Below are positions 52,586 through 61,315 of a stretch of DNA of 64,000 nucleotides, one piece after another. Under the pieces are notes generated by a model. The model was not told where the DNA came from. It searched no databases and saw only the letters and a list, made by a program, of their open reading frames with translations. Position numbers and translations under genes: made by a program. The first letter of the stretch is position 1, and every line of letters begins with the position of its first letter. Source of the stretch: a bacterium (GTDB lineage: Bacteria; Bacteroidota; Ignavibacteria; Ignavibacteriales; Ignavibacteriaceae); contig JADJWC010000003.1 of NCBI GenBank assembly GCA_016716565.1, positions 434,001 to 498,000 of the forward strand, in the 5' to 3' direction.

Positions 52586-53821
52586 TTATTCTGAATGAAG
52601 AAGATGACCTAATCTGTCACGTTTTGTTTTCAAATATTTTTCATTTACCGGGTTCGGTGGAATCTCAAGCGGTATTCTTTCGACAATTTCCAGATCATAG
52701 CCTTTCAAACCGATTACTTTTTTGGGATTGTTTGTCAACAGCCTGATTTTTTTCAATCCAAGGTCTTTGAGAATTTGCGCACCGGTTCCATAATCTCTCA
52801 AATCAGCTTTAAAGCCGAGTGCTTCATTTGCTTCGACAGTATCTTTGCCTTGTTCCTGGAGATGATAGGCGAGTAGCTTGTTGACCAGTCCAATTCCTCT
52901 TCCTTCCTGACGCATATAAAGAACAACACCTTTTCCTTCTCTCTCAACCATGCTCATTGCAGCAATTAATTGTTCGCCGCAATCACAGCGTCTTGAACCG
53001 AAAATATCTCCCGTTAAACATTCTGAATGGACTCTCACAAGCACAGGTTCACCGGTATTTATATCTCCTTTTACAAGTGCCATCGGGTTATCGAGAGAAT
53101 CAAGCGTATTTTCATAAAGATGAAGCTTGAAAGAACCATATCTAGTAGGAAGATCAACAACAACTTTTTTCTGAATGAAATGTTCTCTCGCCATCCTGTA
53201 TTCTATGAGATCAGCAATGGTGATAATTTTCAAATTATGCTTCTTTGCAAACTCCATCAGCTTCGGAACACGAGCCATTGTTCCGTCTTCTGCAAGAATT
53301 TCACAAAGAACTCCGACAGGATTTAGTCCTGCTAATTTTACAAGGTCAACTACAGCTTCGGTATGACCGGCACGTTTTAATACTCCACCTTTTTTTGCAA
53401 TTAAAGGGAAAATATGTCCCGGCCGTCCGAAATCTTCAGGATTAACTTTAATATCTGCAGCACGATTTATTGTTATGGCTCTATCGTGTGTAGATATACC
53501 CGTTGTTGTTCCGTGCTTATAATCGATTGAAACTGAGAAGGGAGTACCGTGCAGTGCAGTATTGTTTTGAACCATCAAATCGAGTTCAAGTTCTTTTGCT
53601 TTTTCTTCGGTGATCGGCAAACAAAGAATTCCACGACCTTCTTTAGTAATAAAGTTAACGTCCTTTGGTTTGCATAATTCGGCAGCCATCACCAGATCGC
53701 CTTCATTCTCTCTATCAGGATCATCAACAACTATCAGCATTTTTCCTGCTTTGATATCTTCGATTCCCTCTTCAATAGTGTTGAAAACAAATTCGTTATT
53801 ACTCTTCATTTTTCCTTTCAT
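52586..53821 (-). CDS. ribBA: Bifunctional 3,4-dihydroxy-2-butanone-4-phosphate synthase / GTP cyclohydrolase II
   Basis: 411 residues. The RibB half (~1-205) has DDPDRENEGDLVMAAE, HGTTTGISTHDRA and GHTEAVVDL; the RibA half has HSECLTGDIFGSRRCDCGEQL with the zinc ligands, YMRQEGRGIGL and DLRDYGTGAQIL. It supplies both branches of riboflavin precursors. The ATG at 53821 abuts the ribE stop; an AAAGGA before the ATG at 53809 makes that four-codon-shorter start equally likely. Confidence 0.97.
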   Translation of the reverse strand: MKGKMKSNNEFVFNTIEEGIEDIKAGKMLIVVDDPDRENEGDLVMAAELCKPKDVNFITKEGRGILCLPITEEKAKELELDLMVQNNTALHGTPFSVSIDYKHGTTTGISTHDRAITINRAADIKVNPEDFGRPGHIFPLIAKKGGVLKRAGHTEAVVDLVKLAGLNPVGVLCEILAEDGTMARVPKLMEFAKKHNLKIITIADLIEYRMAREHFIQKKVVVDLPTRYGSFKLHLYENTLDSLDNPMALVKGDINTGEPVLVRVHSECLTGDIFGSRRCDCGEQLIAAMSMVEREGKGVVLYMRQEGRGIGLVNKLLAYHLQEQGKDTVEANEALGFKADLRDYGTGAQILKDLGLKKIRLLTNNPKKVIGLKGYDLEIVERIPLEIPPNPVNEKYLKTKRDRLGHLLHSE

Positions 53822-54466
53822 TTAATAGCCAAGCTGCTTTAACCAGCTTTCTGTTATGCTTGAATTTAGTTTAGCATCATTCCCAATTAATAATTTCTCA
53901 ACGTACTTGGCTAAAATATCAATTTCAATATTTACTTCATCATTCACTTTTTTGTTTTTAAAGTTTGTATTCTGCCACGTATGTGGAATAACAGAGATTG
54001 CAATTTCATTTTTGTTCAATTCCGCAATGGTTAGACTTATACCATTTATAGCAATAGAACCTTCTTTGATTAAATACCTTTCCAGTTCCTGAGGAATTAC
54101 AACTTTTACAAGATAATTTTCACCAAGCTTTTTAATTTCTGTAATGCTTCCGATGCCATTCACATGTCCTTGAACTAAATGACCACCAAGTCTATCACTC
54201 ATCTTTAAAGATCTCTCAAGATTCACAAATGAATCGGCTTTTAGATTTTTAAATGTAGTTTTTTCCAGGGTTGCACCAACAGCATCTGCATAAAAAAATG
54301 GAATTTCTATATTTGTGGCTGTGAGGCAAACTCCATCGATGGAAACAGAATCATTGACTGTGAGATCTTCAATTATTTTACTCGATTTTATTTTAATTGA
54401 ATAACCTCCCTGGATTGGGCTAATTCTCTCTATTTTGCCTATTTCCTCAACTATTCCGGTAAACAT
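53822..54466 (-). CDS. ribE: Riboflavin synthase, alpha chain
   Basis: 214 residues with the two lumazine-binding repeats of this enzyme: MFTGIVEEIGKIE at the start and GGHLVQGHVNGIGSI about 100 residues on. Other blocks: SVSIDGVCLTA and SIAINGISLTIAE. It converts two lumazines into riboflavin and a pyrimidine that is recycled by RibH. It sits between ribD (30 nt) and ribBA (adjacent). Confidence 0.96.
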   Translation of the reverse strand: MFTGIVEEIGKIERISPIQGGYSIKIKSSKIIEDLTVNDSVSIDGVCLTATNIEIPFFYADAVGATLEKTTFKNLKADSFVNLERSLKMSDRLGGHLVQGHVNGIGSITEIKKLGENYLVKVVIPQELERYLIKEGSIAINGISLTIAELNKNEIAISVIPHTWQNTNFKNKKVNDEVNIEIDILAKYVEKLLIGNDAKLNSSITESWLKQLGY

Positions 54467-54496
54467 AAAGCAAAGTTAATTATTTTCAGTCGAAAA

Positions 54497-55576
54497 CTAA
54501 TCAGCGAATTTCCTGCCAAAAACTATCCTTATATCATTACCCAGTTTTGAAATTTCTTTGGTTTCAAGTGCTTTAGATTTACCCGATTCAAAAGCATTAA
54601 TTCCGCGACTTAAAATTTTCGGACTTTGAAGTATTACAATCTCATCAAAAAGATTTTGATCTAAAAATTGTGTGAAAATCTTTTGTCCACCTTCCACAAG
54701 TAGGGAAGTAATTTTATTCTCAGCCAGACTTTTTAAAACTTGAATCAGTCTAATTTCTTTATTAGCTGATGATCGAATTTTAAATACTTTAGCTCCCAAT
54801 TGTTCCAGCTGAAAAATTTTTTTTGAACTTGATGTTGACGAAGTGAAGATCCACGTTTTTTCAGGATCGGAAGAGTTAAAAATCTTTGATTTTACAGGAA
54901 TACTCAGTTTTCCATCAATTACAACTCTGACCGGATTTCTTCCTTTAATTTCTCTTAATGTAAGAAGGGGATTATCAACTTTGATCGTATTTGCACCAAC
55001 CAAAACCGCATCATACTCACCTCTTAGTTTGTGAACATATTTAATAGATTCTTTTCCTGTTAGCCAGGTTTGCTTGTTTTTTGATTCACTGATTTTCCCA
55101 TCGATTGACTGCGCAATTTTTAAAGTGATGTATGGAATATTTTCAGACACATATTTGAAATAAAATTTATTTAAATCTTTACCTTCGTCTTCTGCAATCC
55201 CGGTGATGACTTCTATTCCTGCATCTTGTAATTGCTTGATGCCTTTCCCATTTACATTTTTATTAGGATCGAGATTGCTGATTACAACTTTTTTAATTTT
55301 TTTATTGATTACCAACGGAACACAGGGAGGAGTTTGCTTATTAGTGTGACAGCAAGGTTCGAGGTTACAATAAAGTGTTGAGCCAGCGATATCTTCAGTT
55401 GCATTTTGAATCGCATTTACTTCTGCATGAGCTATTCCGTACTTTTTATGCCAACCCTTTCCGATCACTTTACCGTTTTTTACAAGTACAGCACCGACAA
55501 GTGGATTCGGACTCACACTTCCTTGTGCTTTCCGGGCAAGACTAAAACACTTTTTTAAATAATATTTATCGTTCAT
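54497..55576 (-). CDS. ribD: Bifunctional diaminohydroxyphosphoribosylaminopyrimidine deaminase / reductase
   Basis: 359 residues. The N-terminal deaminase has the zinc site HAEVNAI and PCCHTNKQTPPC; the C-terminal reductase has TLKIAQSIDGKI, ANTIKVDNPLLT and LLVEGGQKIFTQFL. First gene of the rib operon (D-E-BA-H order). Immediately upstream there are only ~75 nt before a terminator hairpin and tRNA-Ser, with no room for or sign of an FMN riboswitch, so FMN control would have to be by other means. Confidence 0.96.
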   Translation of the reverse strand: MNDKYYLKKCFSLARKAQGSVSPNPLVGAVLVKNGKVIGKGWHKKYGIAHAEVNAIQNATEDIAGSTLYCNLEPCCHTNKQTPPCVPLVINKKIKKVVISNLDPNKNVNGKGIKQLQDAGIEVITGIAEDEGKDLNKFYFKYVSENIPYITLKIAQSIDGKISESKNKQTWLTGKESIKYVHKLRGEYDAVLVGANTIKVDNPLLTLREIKGRNPVRVVIDGKLSIPVKSKIFNSSDPEKTWIFTSSTSSSKKIFQLEQLGAKVFKIRSSANKEIRLIQVLKSLAENKITSLLVEGGQKIFTQFLDQNLFDEIVILQSPKILSRGINAFESGKSKALETKEISKLGNDIRIVFGRKFAD

Positions 55577-55651
55577 GAGAAAATAAATCGAAAAGAATTT
55601 TATTGGAGCAAAATTTTAGCCTAAAAAATAATCCACCGATAAAAATAATAA

Positions 55652-55671
55652 AAGCTTCCATAAGGAAGCTT
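55652..55671 (-). terminator. Terminator hairpin after tRNA-Ser
   Basis: AAGCTTCC (55652-55659) and GGAAGCTT (55664-55671) make a perfect 8-bp stem with ATAA as loop. On the minus strand it is followed by TTATTATTTTT. It lies just past the 3' end of the tRNA. Confidence 0.82.
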
Positions 55672-55677
55672 AAATTG

Positions 55678-55767
55678 CGGAGAGAGAGAGATTCGAACTC
55701 TCGGTACCAGTTTACCCAGTACGACGGTTTAGCAAACCGTTGCCTTCAGCCACTCGGCCATCTCTCC
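55678..55767 (-). tRNA. tRNA-Ser (anticodon GCU)
   Basis: Read on the minus strand: acceptor GGAGAGA pairs with TCTCTCC, discriminator G, D-arm GCCGAGTGGCTGAAGGC, anticodon stem ACGGTTTGCTAAACCGT with GCT in the loop, a long variable arm (CGTACTGGGTAAACTGGTACC region) as expected for a class II Ser tRNA, and a T-arm with GTTCGAATC. It reads AGC/AGU codons. The 3' CCA is not encoded (the next bases are CAA). Confidence 0.95.
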
Positions 55768-55830
55768 GAATCGTAATTCGCAGTGCAAAAATACTACTTT
55801 CAAGTTAATATTGAAACTTTTGCACTCATC

Positions 55831-56709
55831 TCATTTCTTGATTTTTTTAATCACAAAAACAATCAGAAATATAAGCAATGCCGCTACAACTGCTGTTGGA
55901 CCGCTTGATATATCATACACAAATGCTACATAGATGGCAATCGGCGGAATGATTGATCCAATCAGAACCGAATAAATAAAAACACTTGTAATCCGCTTTG
56001 CCAGTAATAATGCAGTAGAAGCCGGAAGGATTAAAAATGCAAATGTGAAAACATCACCGACAAACCTCGTTGTCAATGAGATTCCGACTCCAACTATGAG
56101 ATAAAAAATTAATAACCACAACCTGTCGTTTATTCCATGTGCAGAAGCAGTATCTGCATCGAATGTAACAAACTTGAGCTGCTTACTGAAAAGAGAGAAA
56201 ATGAAAAAGATCATAATTAAAAGTATCAGCAGTGTAAAAAACTCATTCGCACCAATGAAGAGAATGTCACCTTTTAATATTGATTCTATTTCAGCAACTT
56301 CCGCAATAGGACTTTTTTGAATGAATATGATTCTTAATGCGATCGCTGCTACAAAAATTATCCCTAACAAACTATCCTGAGTTATGAACTTTTGACGACT
56401 ACTCTGTGAAAAAATGATTACTGCAATTACAGCAAACAGTAATGAAAAAAATGTATGCTCAAAATGATGTAAGAAGGAATCGTCAATTACTTCGATACTA
56501 AATGCAGAAGCTAGCATTTGTTCAAGATTTAATAAGTGAAGAAATGAAAATGCAACGCCAGCAATAGCTGCCTGAGTTAATGCGGCTCCAAGGAAAACTA
56601 CTCTCTGTGAAACAACAAAGACACCAAGGAAACTACAAATTATTCCTGCTGCAATACTTCCGAGTAATGCATAAGGGAATAGTTCAAAAAGAATATTGAT
56701 TGTATCCAA
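55831..56709 (-). CDS. znuB: Zinc/manganese ABC transporter permease
   Basis: 292 residues of the ABC-3 family with eight or so membrane helices, opening with the family-typical LFPYALLGSIAAGIICSFLGVFVVSQRVVFLGAALTQAAIAG. It would carry Zn2+ or Mn2+ through the inner membrane. The ATG lies 5 nt after the stop of the ATPase gene. Metal specificity cannot be told from sequence, so the symbol is provisional. Confidence 0.9.
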   Translation of the reverse strand: MDTINILFELFPYALLGSIAAGIICSFLGVFVVSQRVVFLGAALTQAAIAGVAFSFLHLLNLEQMLASAFSIEVIDDSFLHHFEHTFFSLLFAVIAVIIFSQSSRQKFITQDSLLGIIFVAAIALRIIFIQKSPIAEVAEIESILKGDILFIGANEFFTLLILLIMIFFIFSLFSKQLKFVTFDADTASAHGINDRLWLLIFYLIVGVGISLTTRFVGDVFTFAFLILPASTALLLAKRITSVFIYSVLIGSIIPPIAIYVAFVYDISSGPTAVVAALLIFLIVFVIKKIKK

Positions 56710-56714
56710 ATTAT

Positions 56715-57470
56715 TTATTCACCATGCCTTGAAGAAATATAAAACTCTCCGTTTATTTTTTTCACCCGGATATCCGCTGAGTACGTCTGTGCAAGATTTT
56801 TTTCTGAAAGCATTTCCTCGATTGACCCACTTTGAAATTTACCGCTTTCAAACAGCATTAATTTTTTTACGAGGTTAGCAACATCACTCAATAGATGACT
56901 GACAAGAAGCACAGTAAGATTTCTATTTAAATGTAGATCCGATATTAAATTGAGTAAAGAGTAATGTGAAGGAGTATCCATTCCGTTCGTCGGTTCATCG
57001 AGAATCAAAACATCAGGTCGAACTGCAAGCGCTCGGGCAATTAGTGTTCTCTGTCGTTGTCCGCCGCTCAGACTGTTATAGTTATTATTTTTTAACTGAG
57101 CAATACCAACTTTTTCCATACACTCTTCAACTTTTTCTTCATCAGATTTCGATGGCTTCCTGAGCAGACCCATAAGTGAATATCTTCCCATCATAACAAC
57201 GTCGTGCACTGTATAGGGCAACAATGGCTGAACAGTATCCCGCTGCGGAACATAACCAAATATTATATCTTTTTTCTCAATCACTCCTGACAGCGGTTTT
57301 ATGTTTCCAAGTAATGTCTTTAAAAAAGTTGTTTTGCCGGAACCATTAGGTCCAACCAATCCAATGAAATCATTCTTCTCTATTTCAATATTAATATTTC
57401 TATGAATTACCTTTGTTCCGTAACCAATAGAAACGTCATCAAATTTTATTAGCGTACTATTTTTATCCAT
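56715..57470 (-). CDS. znuC: Zinc/manganese ABC transporter ATP-binding protein
   Basis: 251 residues. Walker A GPNGSGKTT (~res 40-48), Q-loop YVPQRD, signature LSGGQRQR, Walker B VLILDEPTNGMD and switch His in LLVSHLL. Powers the permease in the next gene. Overlaps the solute-binding gene by 8 nt, so the three are one operon. Confidence 0.94.
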   Translation of the reverse strand: MDKNSTLIKFDDVSIGYGTKVIHRNINIEIEKNDFIGLVGPNGSGKTTFLKTLLGNIKPLSGVIEKKDIIFGYVPQRDTVQPLLPYTVHDVVMMGRYSLMGLLRKPSKSDEEKVEECMEKVGIAQLKNNNYNSLSGGQRQRTLIARALAVRPDVLILDEPTNGMDTPSHYSLLNLISDLHLNRNLTVLLVSHLLSDVANLVKKLMLFESGKFQSGSIEEMLSEKNLAQTYSADIRVKKINGEFYISSRHGE

Positions 57471-58338
57471 TTGCCGTCATTTGATTAATGATGTAATCCA
57501 TCATTTCAATGTATGAGTTAACATTCTCTATTCCATAAACTTGTGTCGGAACTTTGATTACTTTCGCTCCGTTTGCTTTTGCAATTTGGTTTGGCGCATT
57601 GTCACTGTAAAAAACATCAGTCACTATCAACTTAATATCTTTTTGTTGAATTATCCGGATGATCTCAGCATTGTGTGACGGTGTTGGAGGAATACCCGGT
57701 TTTGGTTCAACATATCCTGCGATTTTTATTCCAAACCTGTCAGTAAAATATATCCATGAAGAATGGAAGAAAATCATTTCCTTTTGCTTTAACTGAGCCA
57801 TTTTATTTTGCCATTCCGCTACTTTCTTATCCAGCTTTGACAGATAATTATCAAGATTTTTTTTGAAGTATGATCCATCGTTTGGTGATTGCTCTACTAA
57901 TTCCTCATAAATTTTCTTTGCCATCAATTTTGCGTTCTCTGGATCAAGCCAGTAATGTGGATTCCCTTGCGGATGAACGTCTCCTTGACTGGCATCGATC
58001 TTTGTTGTGGGAATTTCTTTTGGAGCAATCGCATCAGACAAATAAACAATTTTAAGTGAAGAATTTCTGGAACCATCAACTAATTGGGGAGCCCACATTT
58101 CAAGCTGTAAACCAATTTGAAAAAATATATCAGCTTTTCTGAGTTTCATCATGTAGCTTGGGAGAATTTCAAGAAAGTGTACATCCTGATCCCCCCGTGA
58201 AATGTAATCAACTTCTACTTTATCCCCGCCGACATTTTTTACCAGATCATAAATAACAGTTGTTGTTGTTACAACTTTAATTTGTGCAAAGCTGCTGATT
58301 GAGAATATTAACAGAATTAGAATTATCTTATTAAACAT
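57463..58338 (-). CDS. znuA: Zinc/manganese ABC transporter substrate-binding protein
   Basis: ATG 58338 gives 291 residues with a signal peptide (SISSFAQ); AAAGG lies just upstream. Cluster A-I fold: VVTTTTVIYDLVKNVGGD, the metal-ligand His in DVHFLEILPSY, the second in NPHYWLDPEN, and the third in FFHSSWIYF, plus an acidic ligand in LIVTDVFYSDN. The His/Asp-rich mobile loop of E. coli ZnuA is short here, though DVHPQGNPH adds two His. Periplasmic, or inner-membrane associated. First of the ABC genes after the outer-membrane protein. Confidence 0.9.
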   Translation of the reverse strand: MFNKIILILLIFSISSFAQIKVVTTTTVIYDLVKNVGGDKVEVDYISRGDQDVHFLEILPSYMMKLRKADIFFQIGLQLEMWAPQLVDGSRNSSLKIVYLSDAIAPKEIPTTKIDASQGDVHPQGNPHYWLDPENAKLMAKKIYEELVEQSPNDGSYFKKNLDNYLSKLDKKVAEWQNKMAQLKQKEMIFFHSSWIYFTDRFGIKIAGYVEPKPGIPPTPSHNAEIIRIIQQKDIKLIVTDVFYSDNAPNQIAKANGAKVIKVPTQVYGIENVNSYIEMMDYIINQMTANG

Positions 58339-58356
58339 TTTATTGCCTTTCAAAAT

Positions 58357-59550
58357 TTAAAATGGATGAGCTTTATGGGGACCCAAAGAGAAAATTAATT
58401 GAAGATTGATAGTTGTTTCACTATCACTCTGAGTTCCATCAGCGTAGTTGAAAGAAAGATTCTGAACACCTAATCTGAGTGCGAGAGTTTCTTCAAATGG
58501 GTAGTAACCGAACCATCCCTCAATGCCTGAAGTTTTATTTTTATCATCGTTTGCAAGTGTGTTGTAATACAATTCATCGCCAATTATTCCATAAGTGAAA
58601 TCATATTTTGCACCGACACTGAATATTTTATTAAACTGATAATCAACGTAAATGAAAGCTCCGAAGGTGTTAATGTCTTCCTGAAAATCTAAGCCAAGAT
58701 CATTTGTCCGGAGAACATTGCGATTATTCCACAATGCTTCACCTTGAATTGTCAGGGCAGTGTAAGAGTTGGGTCTGTATTTGTATTTGAAATCAACTCC
58801 ACCGTATAAATAATTTAAAGATTTATTCTCAGGAAGTGCTGTTGAGTCTTCAGATGTATAAAAATCTGCTTTTGAATAAACTCCATAAGATCCGCTTAAT
58901 CCAAATTCAAGATTGCTGAAATCACCCAAAGGAAAAAATGATCCAAGTCGTCCAACAAAAATTGGACTGTTTCCTCTTTCTAATTCAAAATGATCTTCTT
59001 CTTCGCCTTCGTGATCTTCTTCATGTTCATGATCATGTTCATTTACTAATGCATCGCCTTTGAAGATTCCCAAATCAAGAGTTGTATAAATATCTCCTGT
59101 TGGGAGAATAATACTGAAATCAGCACCAACATCATTAAATCCTTCTTCACCAAAATAAATCTGCTGATATAATGGTCTGTAAATAAACGACCAGGCGTGA
59201 GGATGAATTGTATTAATTTTTCCAAATCCTAATAAATATTTTCCAGCTTTTATTTGAATATCCAGCGGTAATCCCCGGACAATCTGCGCATAAATCTCTT
59301 CACCGTGGAATTCTCCATCATGAAAAGCAACATTGAAAGTTGCGCGGGCGTAAGGATTTAGATAACCGTCAACAAATAATTCGAACTCCGGAAGATCAAA
59401 ATTTAATTTTCCATACTCCGGTGTATCTTTAATAAAGTTTGTAAATGTGTTAAATGTGCCTATCGCACTTATATCCGGGTTTATCGAAGTTTGTGCTGAC
59501 GCAATAGTAAACCCAAAAACAATCAGAACTGAGAAGATCAGATTCTGCAT
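58357..59550 (-). CDS. Outer-membrane protein with a His/Glu-rich metal-binding loop, zinc operon
   Basis: 397 residues, signal peptide (TIASAQT), barrel-like strands to the C-terminal INLQLIFSLGP. The porin-like opening includes FELFVDGYLNPYARATFNVAFHDGE. Residues 171-188 hold a dense acidic/His loop (EHDHEHEEDHEGEEEDHF) with five His, well suited to bind Zn2+. A perfect AAAGGAG precedes the ATG. It lies 18 nt before the solute-binding gene, so it probably brings the metal across the outer membrane for that transporter. It has no TonB box or plug that I can see, so passive uptake or capture is more likely than active. Confidence 0.83.
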   Translation of the reverse strand: MQNLIFSVLIVFGFTIASAQTSINPDISAIGTFNTFTNFIKDTPEYGKLNFDLPEFELFVDGYLNPYARATFNVAFHDGEFHGEEIYAQIVRGLPLDIQIKAGKYLLGFGKINTIHPHAWSFIYRPLYQQIYFGEEGFNDVGADFSIILPTGDIYTTLDLGIFKGDALVNEHDHEHEEDHEGEEEDHFELERGNSPIFVGRLGSFFPLGDFSNLEFGLSGSYGVYSKADFYTSEDSTALPENKSLNYLYGGVDFKYKYRPNSYTALTIQGEALWNNRNVLRTNDLGLDFQEDINTFGAFIYVDYQFNKIFSVGAKYDFTYGIIGDELYYNTLANDDKNKTSGIEGWFGYYPFEETLALRLGVQNLSFNYADGTQSDSETTINLQLIFSLGPHKAHPF

Positions 59551-59626
59551 AAAATTTCTCCTTTAGGTTAATAAACTTAATGAATCTTTTTACGACAAAA
59601 GAAAACGAGAGATAAAATTCGAGAGC

Positions 59627-59980
59627 TTAGCAGAAAAAAGGAGGTGCTCTTAGCTGATTTGTTGAATTGAATAATTTAGTTATTAGTGAATGTTCTAAAC
59701 TGAGATCCGTGTATGAATGAAAGTTCAGGTGAAAATCGCAAACAGATGTTATGTAGATAGTATATGTGTGAAGTGAATTAAAATTTTGATGGATGAAACA
59801 TCCAAACCCGGAATTACCAGCTTTGTGTTGTGAGGTTGAATCGCTATTGAAATTAAAAACTGCAGTACTTTTAAAATCAAAATTGTGATAATGAAAAATA
59901 TTTATGGAAAAAATGAACAGGTAGCAAAGCAGAATTATACTTGCAGCAGAAGAACGGTATTTAATTATGGAGTTTTTCAC
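59627..59980 (-). CDS. Small His-rich membrane protein upstream of the zinc operon
   Basis: From GTG 59980 (an earlier TTG is at 60004) about 117 residues: one hydrophobic segment (SAASIILLCYLFIFSINIF) then a mature part with many His (HYHNF, QHKAG, FIHQNF, LHTYT, CDFHLNFHSY, LEHSL) and three Cys, ending LRAPPFFC. Small proteins ending in R-A/G-P-P are common beside metal-handling genes. No homolog family I can name. Metal-binding and periplasmic exposure are inferred. No canonical Zur box was recognised in the ~75-150 nt upstream. Confidence 0.6.
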   Translation of the reverse strand: MKNSIIKYRSSAASIILLCYLFIFSINIFHYHNFDFKSTAVFNFNSDSTSQHKAGNSGFGCFIHQNFNSLHTYTIYITSVCDFHLNFHSYTDLSLEHSLITKLFNSTNQLRAPPFFC

Positions 59981-60130
59981 AATACGGTAGGCAAGTTTTG
60001 ACAAATTTGGTTAATTATCAAGTTAATATTTTCAACAGAACTTTAACCTTAGCAGGAATGTTTTAATTGTATATCAAAGTGTGTTTTGATAGATTTGATA
60101 AATAAATTTTTATTCCTAAAATCATTAAGT

Positions 60131-61300
60131 ATGAAGAATTTTAAAGGCGTAGATTATTATAATATTGAGTCCCTTCTATCTCCGGAAGAGATAATGATTC
60201 GGGATACTGTTCGCGAATTTGTATCAGATGAAGTAATTCCAATAATAGAAAAGCATAACAGAGAATCCACATTTCCAATGCATCTTGTGTCGAAAATGGC
60301 TGAATTGGGATTATATGGAAATACACTTCCTCAAAAATATGGTTGTGCAGAACTTAATTATGTTTCATATGGTTTGATTGCACAAGAACTTGAAAGAGGA
60401 GATAGCGGAATAAGAAGTTTCGTTTCAGTTCAAAGCTCATTAGTAATGTACCCAATCTTCAAGTTTGGAAGTGAAGAACAGAAAGATAAATGGCTGCCAC
60501 TTTTAGCGAGTGGAAAAGCAATTGGCTGTTTTGGTTTAACAGAACCAGATTATGGTTCTAATCCTTCAGGGATGGTTACTAAAGCTGAAAAAGTCGATGG
60601 CGGTTATGTTCTGAATGGAGCAAAGATGTGGATTACAAATGGAACACTCGCTGATGTTGCCGTAGTATGGGTAAAATTGAATGGAGTTGTACGAGGATTT
60701 TTAGTTGAAAAGGGAATGAAAGGATTTACCGCACCAGAGATGAAAGGTAAACATTCTCTCCGGGCATCAGTAACTTCAGAATTAATTTTTGATAATGTTT
60801 TCCTGCCTGTAACGAATCTTCTTCCAAAAACTGAAGGATTAAAAAACGCATTAATGTGTTTAAATCAGGCGAGATATGGTATTGCCTGGGGAGTTGTCGG
60901 TGCGATGATGGCTTGTTATGACTCATCTCTGAATTATGCAAAGAGCAGGAAACAATTTAGCAAGCCGATAGCAGGTTATCAGATGACACAGGAAAAACTT
61001 GTTTATATGTTAACTGAAATTACCAAAGCTCAGTTACTTAATTTGCAGCTCGGAAGACTGATGGATAAAGGCGAAGCAAAACATGTTCACGTTTCAATGG
61101 CGAAGAGAAACAACTGCGAAAAAGCACTTGAGATTGCAAGGATAGCTCGAGAAATTCATGGTGCAAACGGAATTCTCGATGAATACCCGATAATGCGGCA
61201 TTCAGCAAACTTAGAGTCCGTTAAAACATATGAAGGCACCCACGAAATGCATACACTTATTCTTGGCGAAGACATAACAGGAATCCCAGCATTTGATTAA
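60131..61300 (+). CDS. Acyl-CoA dehydrogenase, glutaryl-CoA dehydrogenase-like
   Basis: ATG 60131 gives 389 residues; an in-frame TTG at 60086 only adds a non-homologous lead. FAD enzyme with GCFGLTEPDYGSNPSGM, MWITNGTLADVAVVW, RYGIAWGVVGAMMACYD, and YEGTHEMHTLILG, whose Glu is the catalytic base position of glutaryl-CoA dehydrogenases. It may act in lysine/tryptophan or related acyl-CoA breakdown, but close homologs are also general short-chain enzymes, so substrate is provisional. guaB follows after 15 nt. Confidence 0.93.
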   Translation: MKNFKGVDYYNIESLLSPEEIMIRDTVREFVSDEVIPIIEKHNRESTFPMHLVSKMAELGLYGNTLPQKYGCAELNYVSYGLIAQELERGDSGIRSFVSVQSSLVMYPIFKFGSEEQKDKWLPLLASGKAIGCFGLTEPDYGSNPSGMVTKAEKVDGGYVLNGAKMWITNGTLADVAVVWVKLNGVVRGFLVEKGMKGFTAPEMKGKHSLRASVTSELIFDNVFLPVTNLLPKTEGLKNALMCLNQARYGIAWGVVGAMMACYDSSLNYAKSRKQFSKPIAGYQMTQEKLVYMLTEITKAQLLNLQLGRLMDKGEAKHVHVSMAKRNNCEKALEIARIAREIHGANGILDEYPIMRHSANLESVKTYEGTHEMHTLILGEDITGIPAFD

Positions 61301-61315
61301 CTAACAGGAATCACT

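Noticed and set aside
55577..55651. FMN riboswitch before ribD
   Set aside because: Only ~75 nt lie between ribD and the tRNA terminator, and no RFN-type helices or conserved GGG/AGGATA segments are visible.
55678..55767. tRNA-Ser as integration site of a mobile element
   Set aside because: No integrase, no second copy of the tRNA 3' end and no phage-like genes on either side were found.
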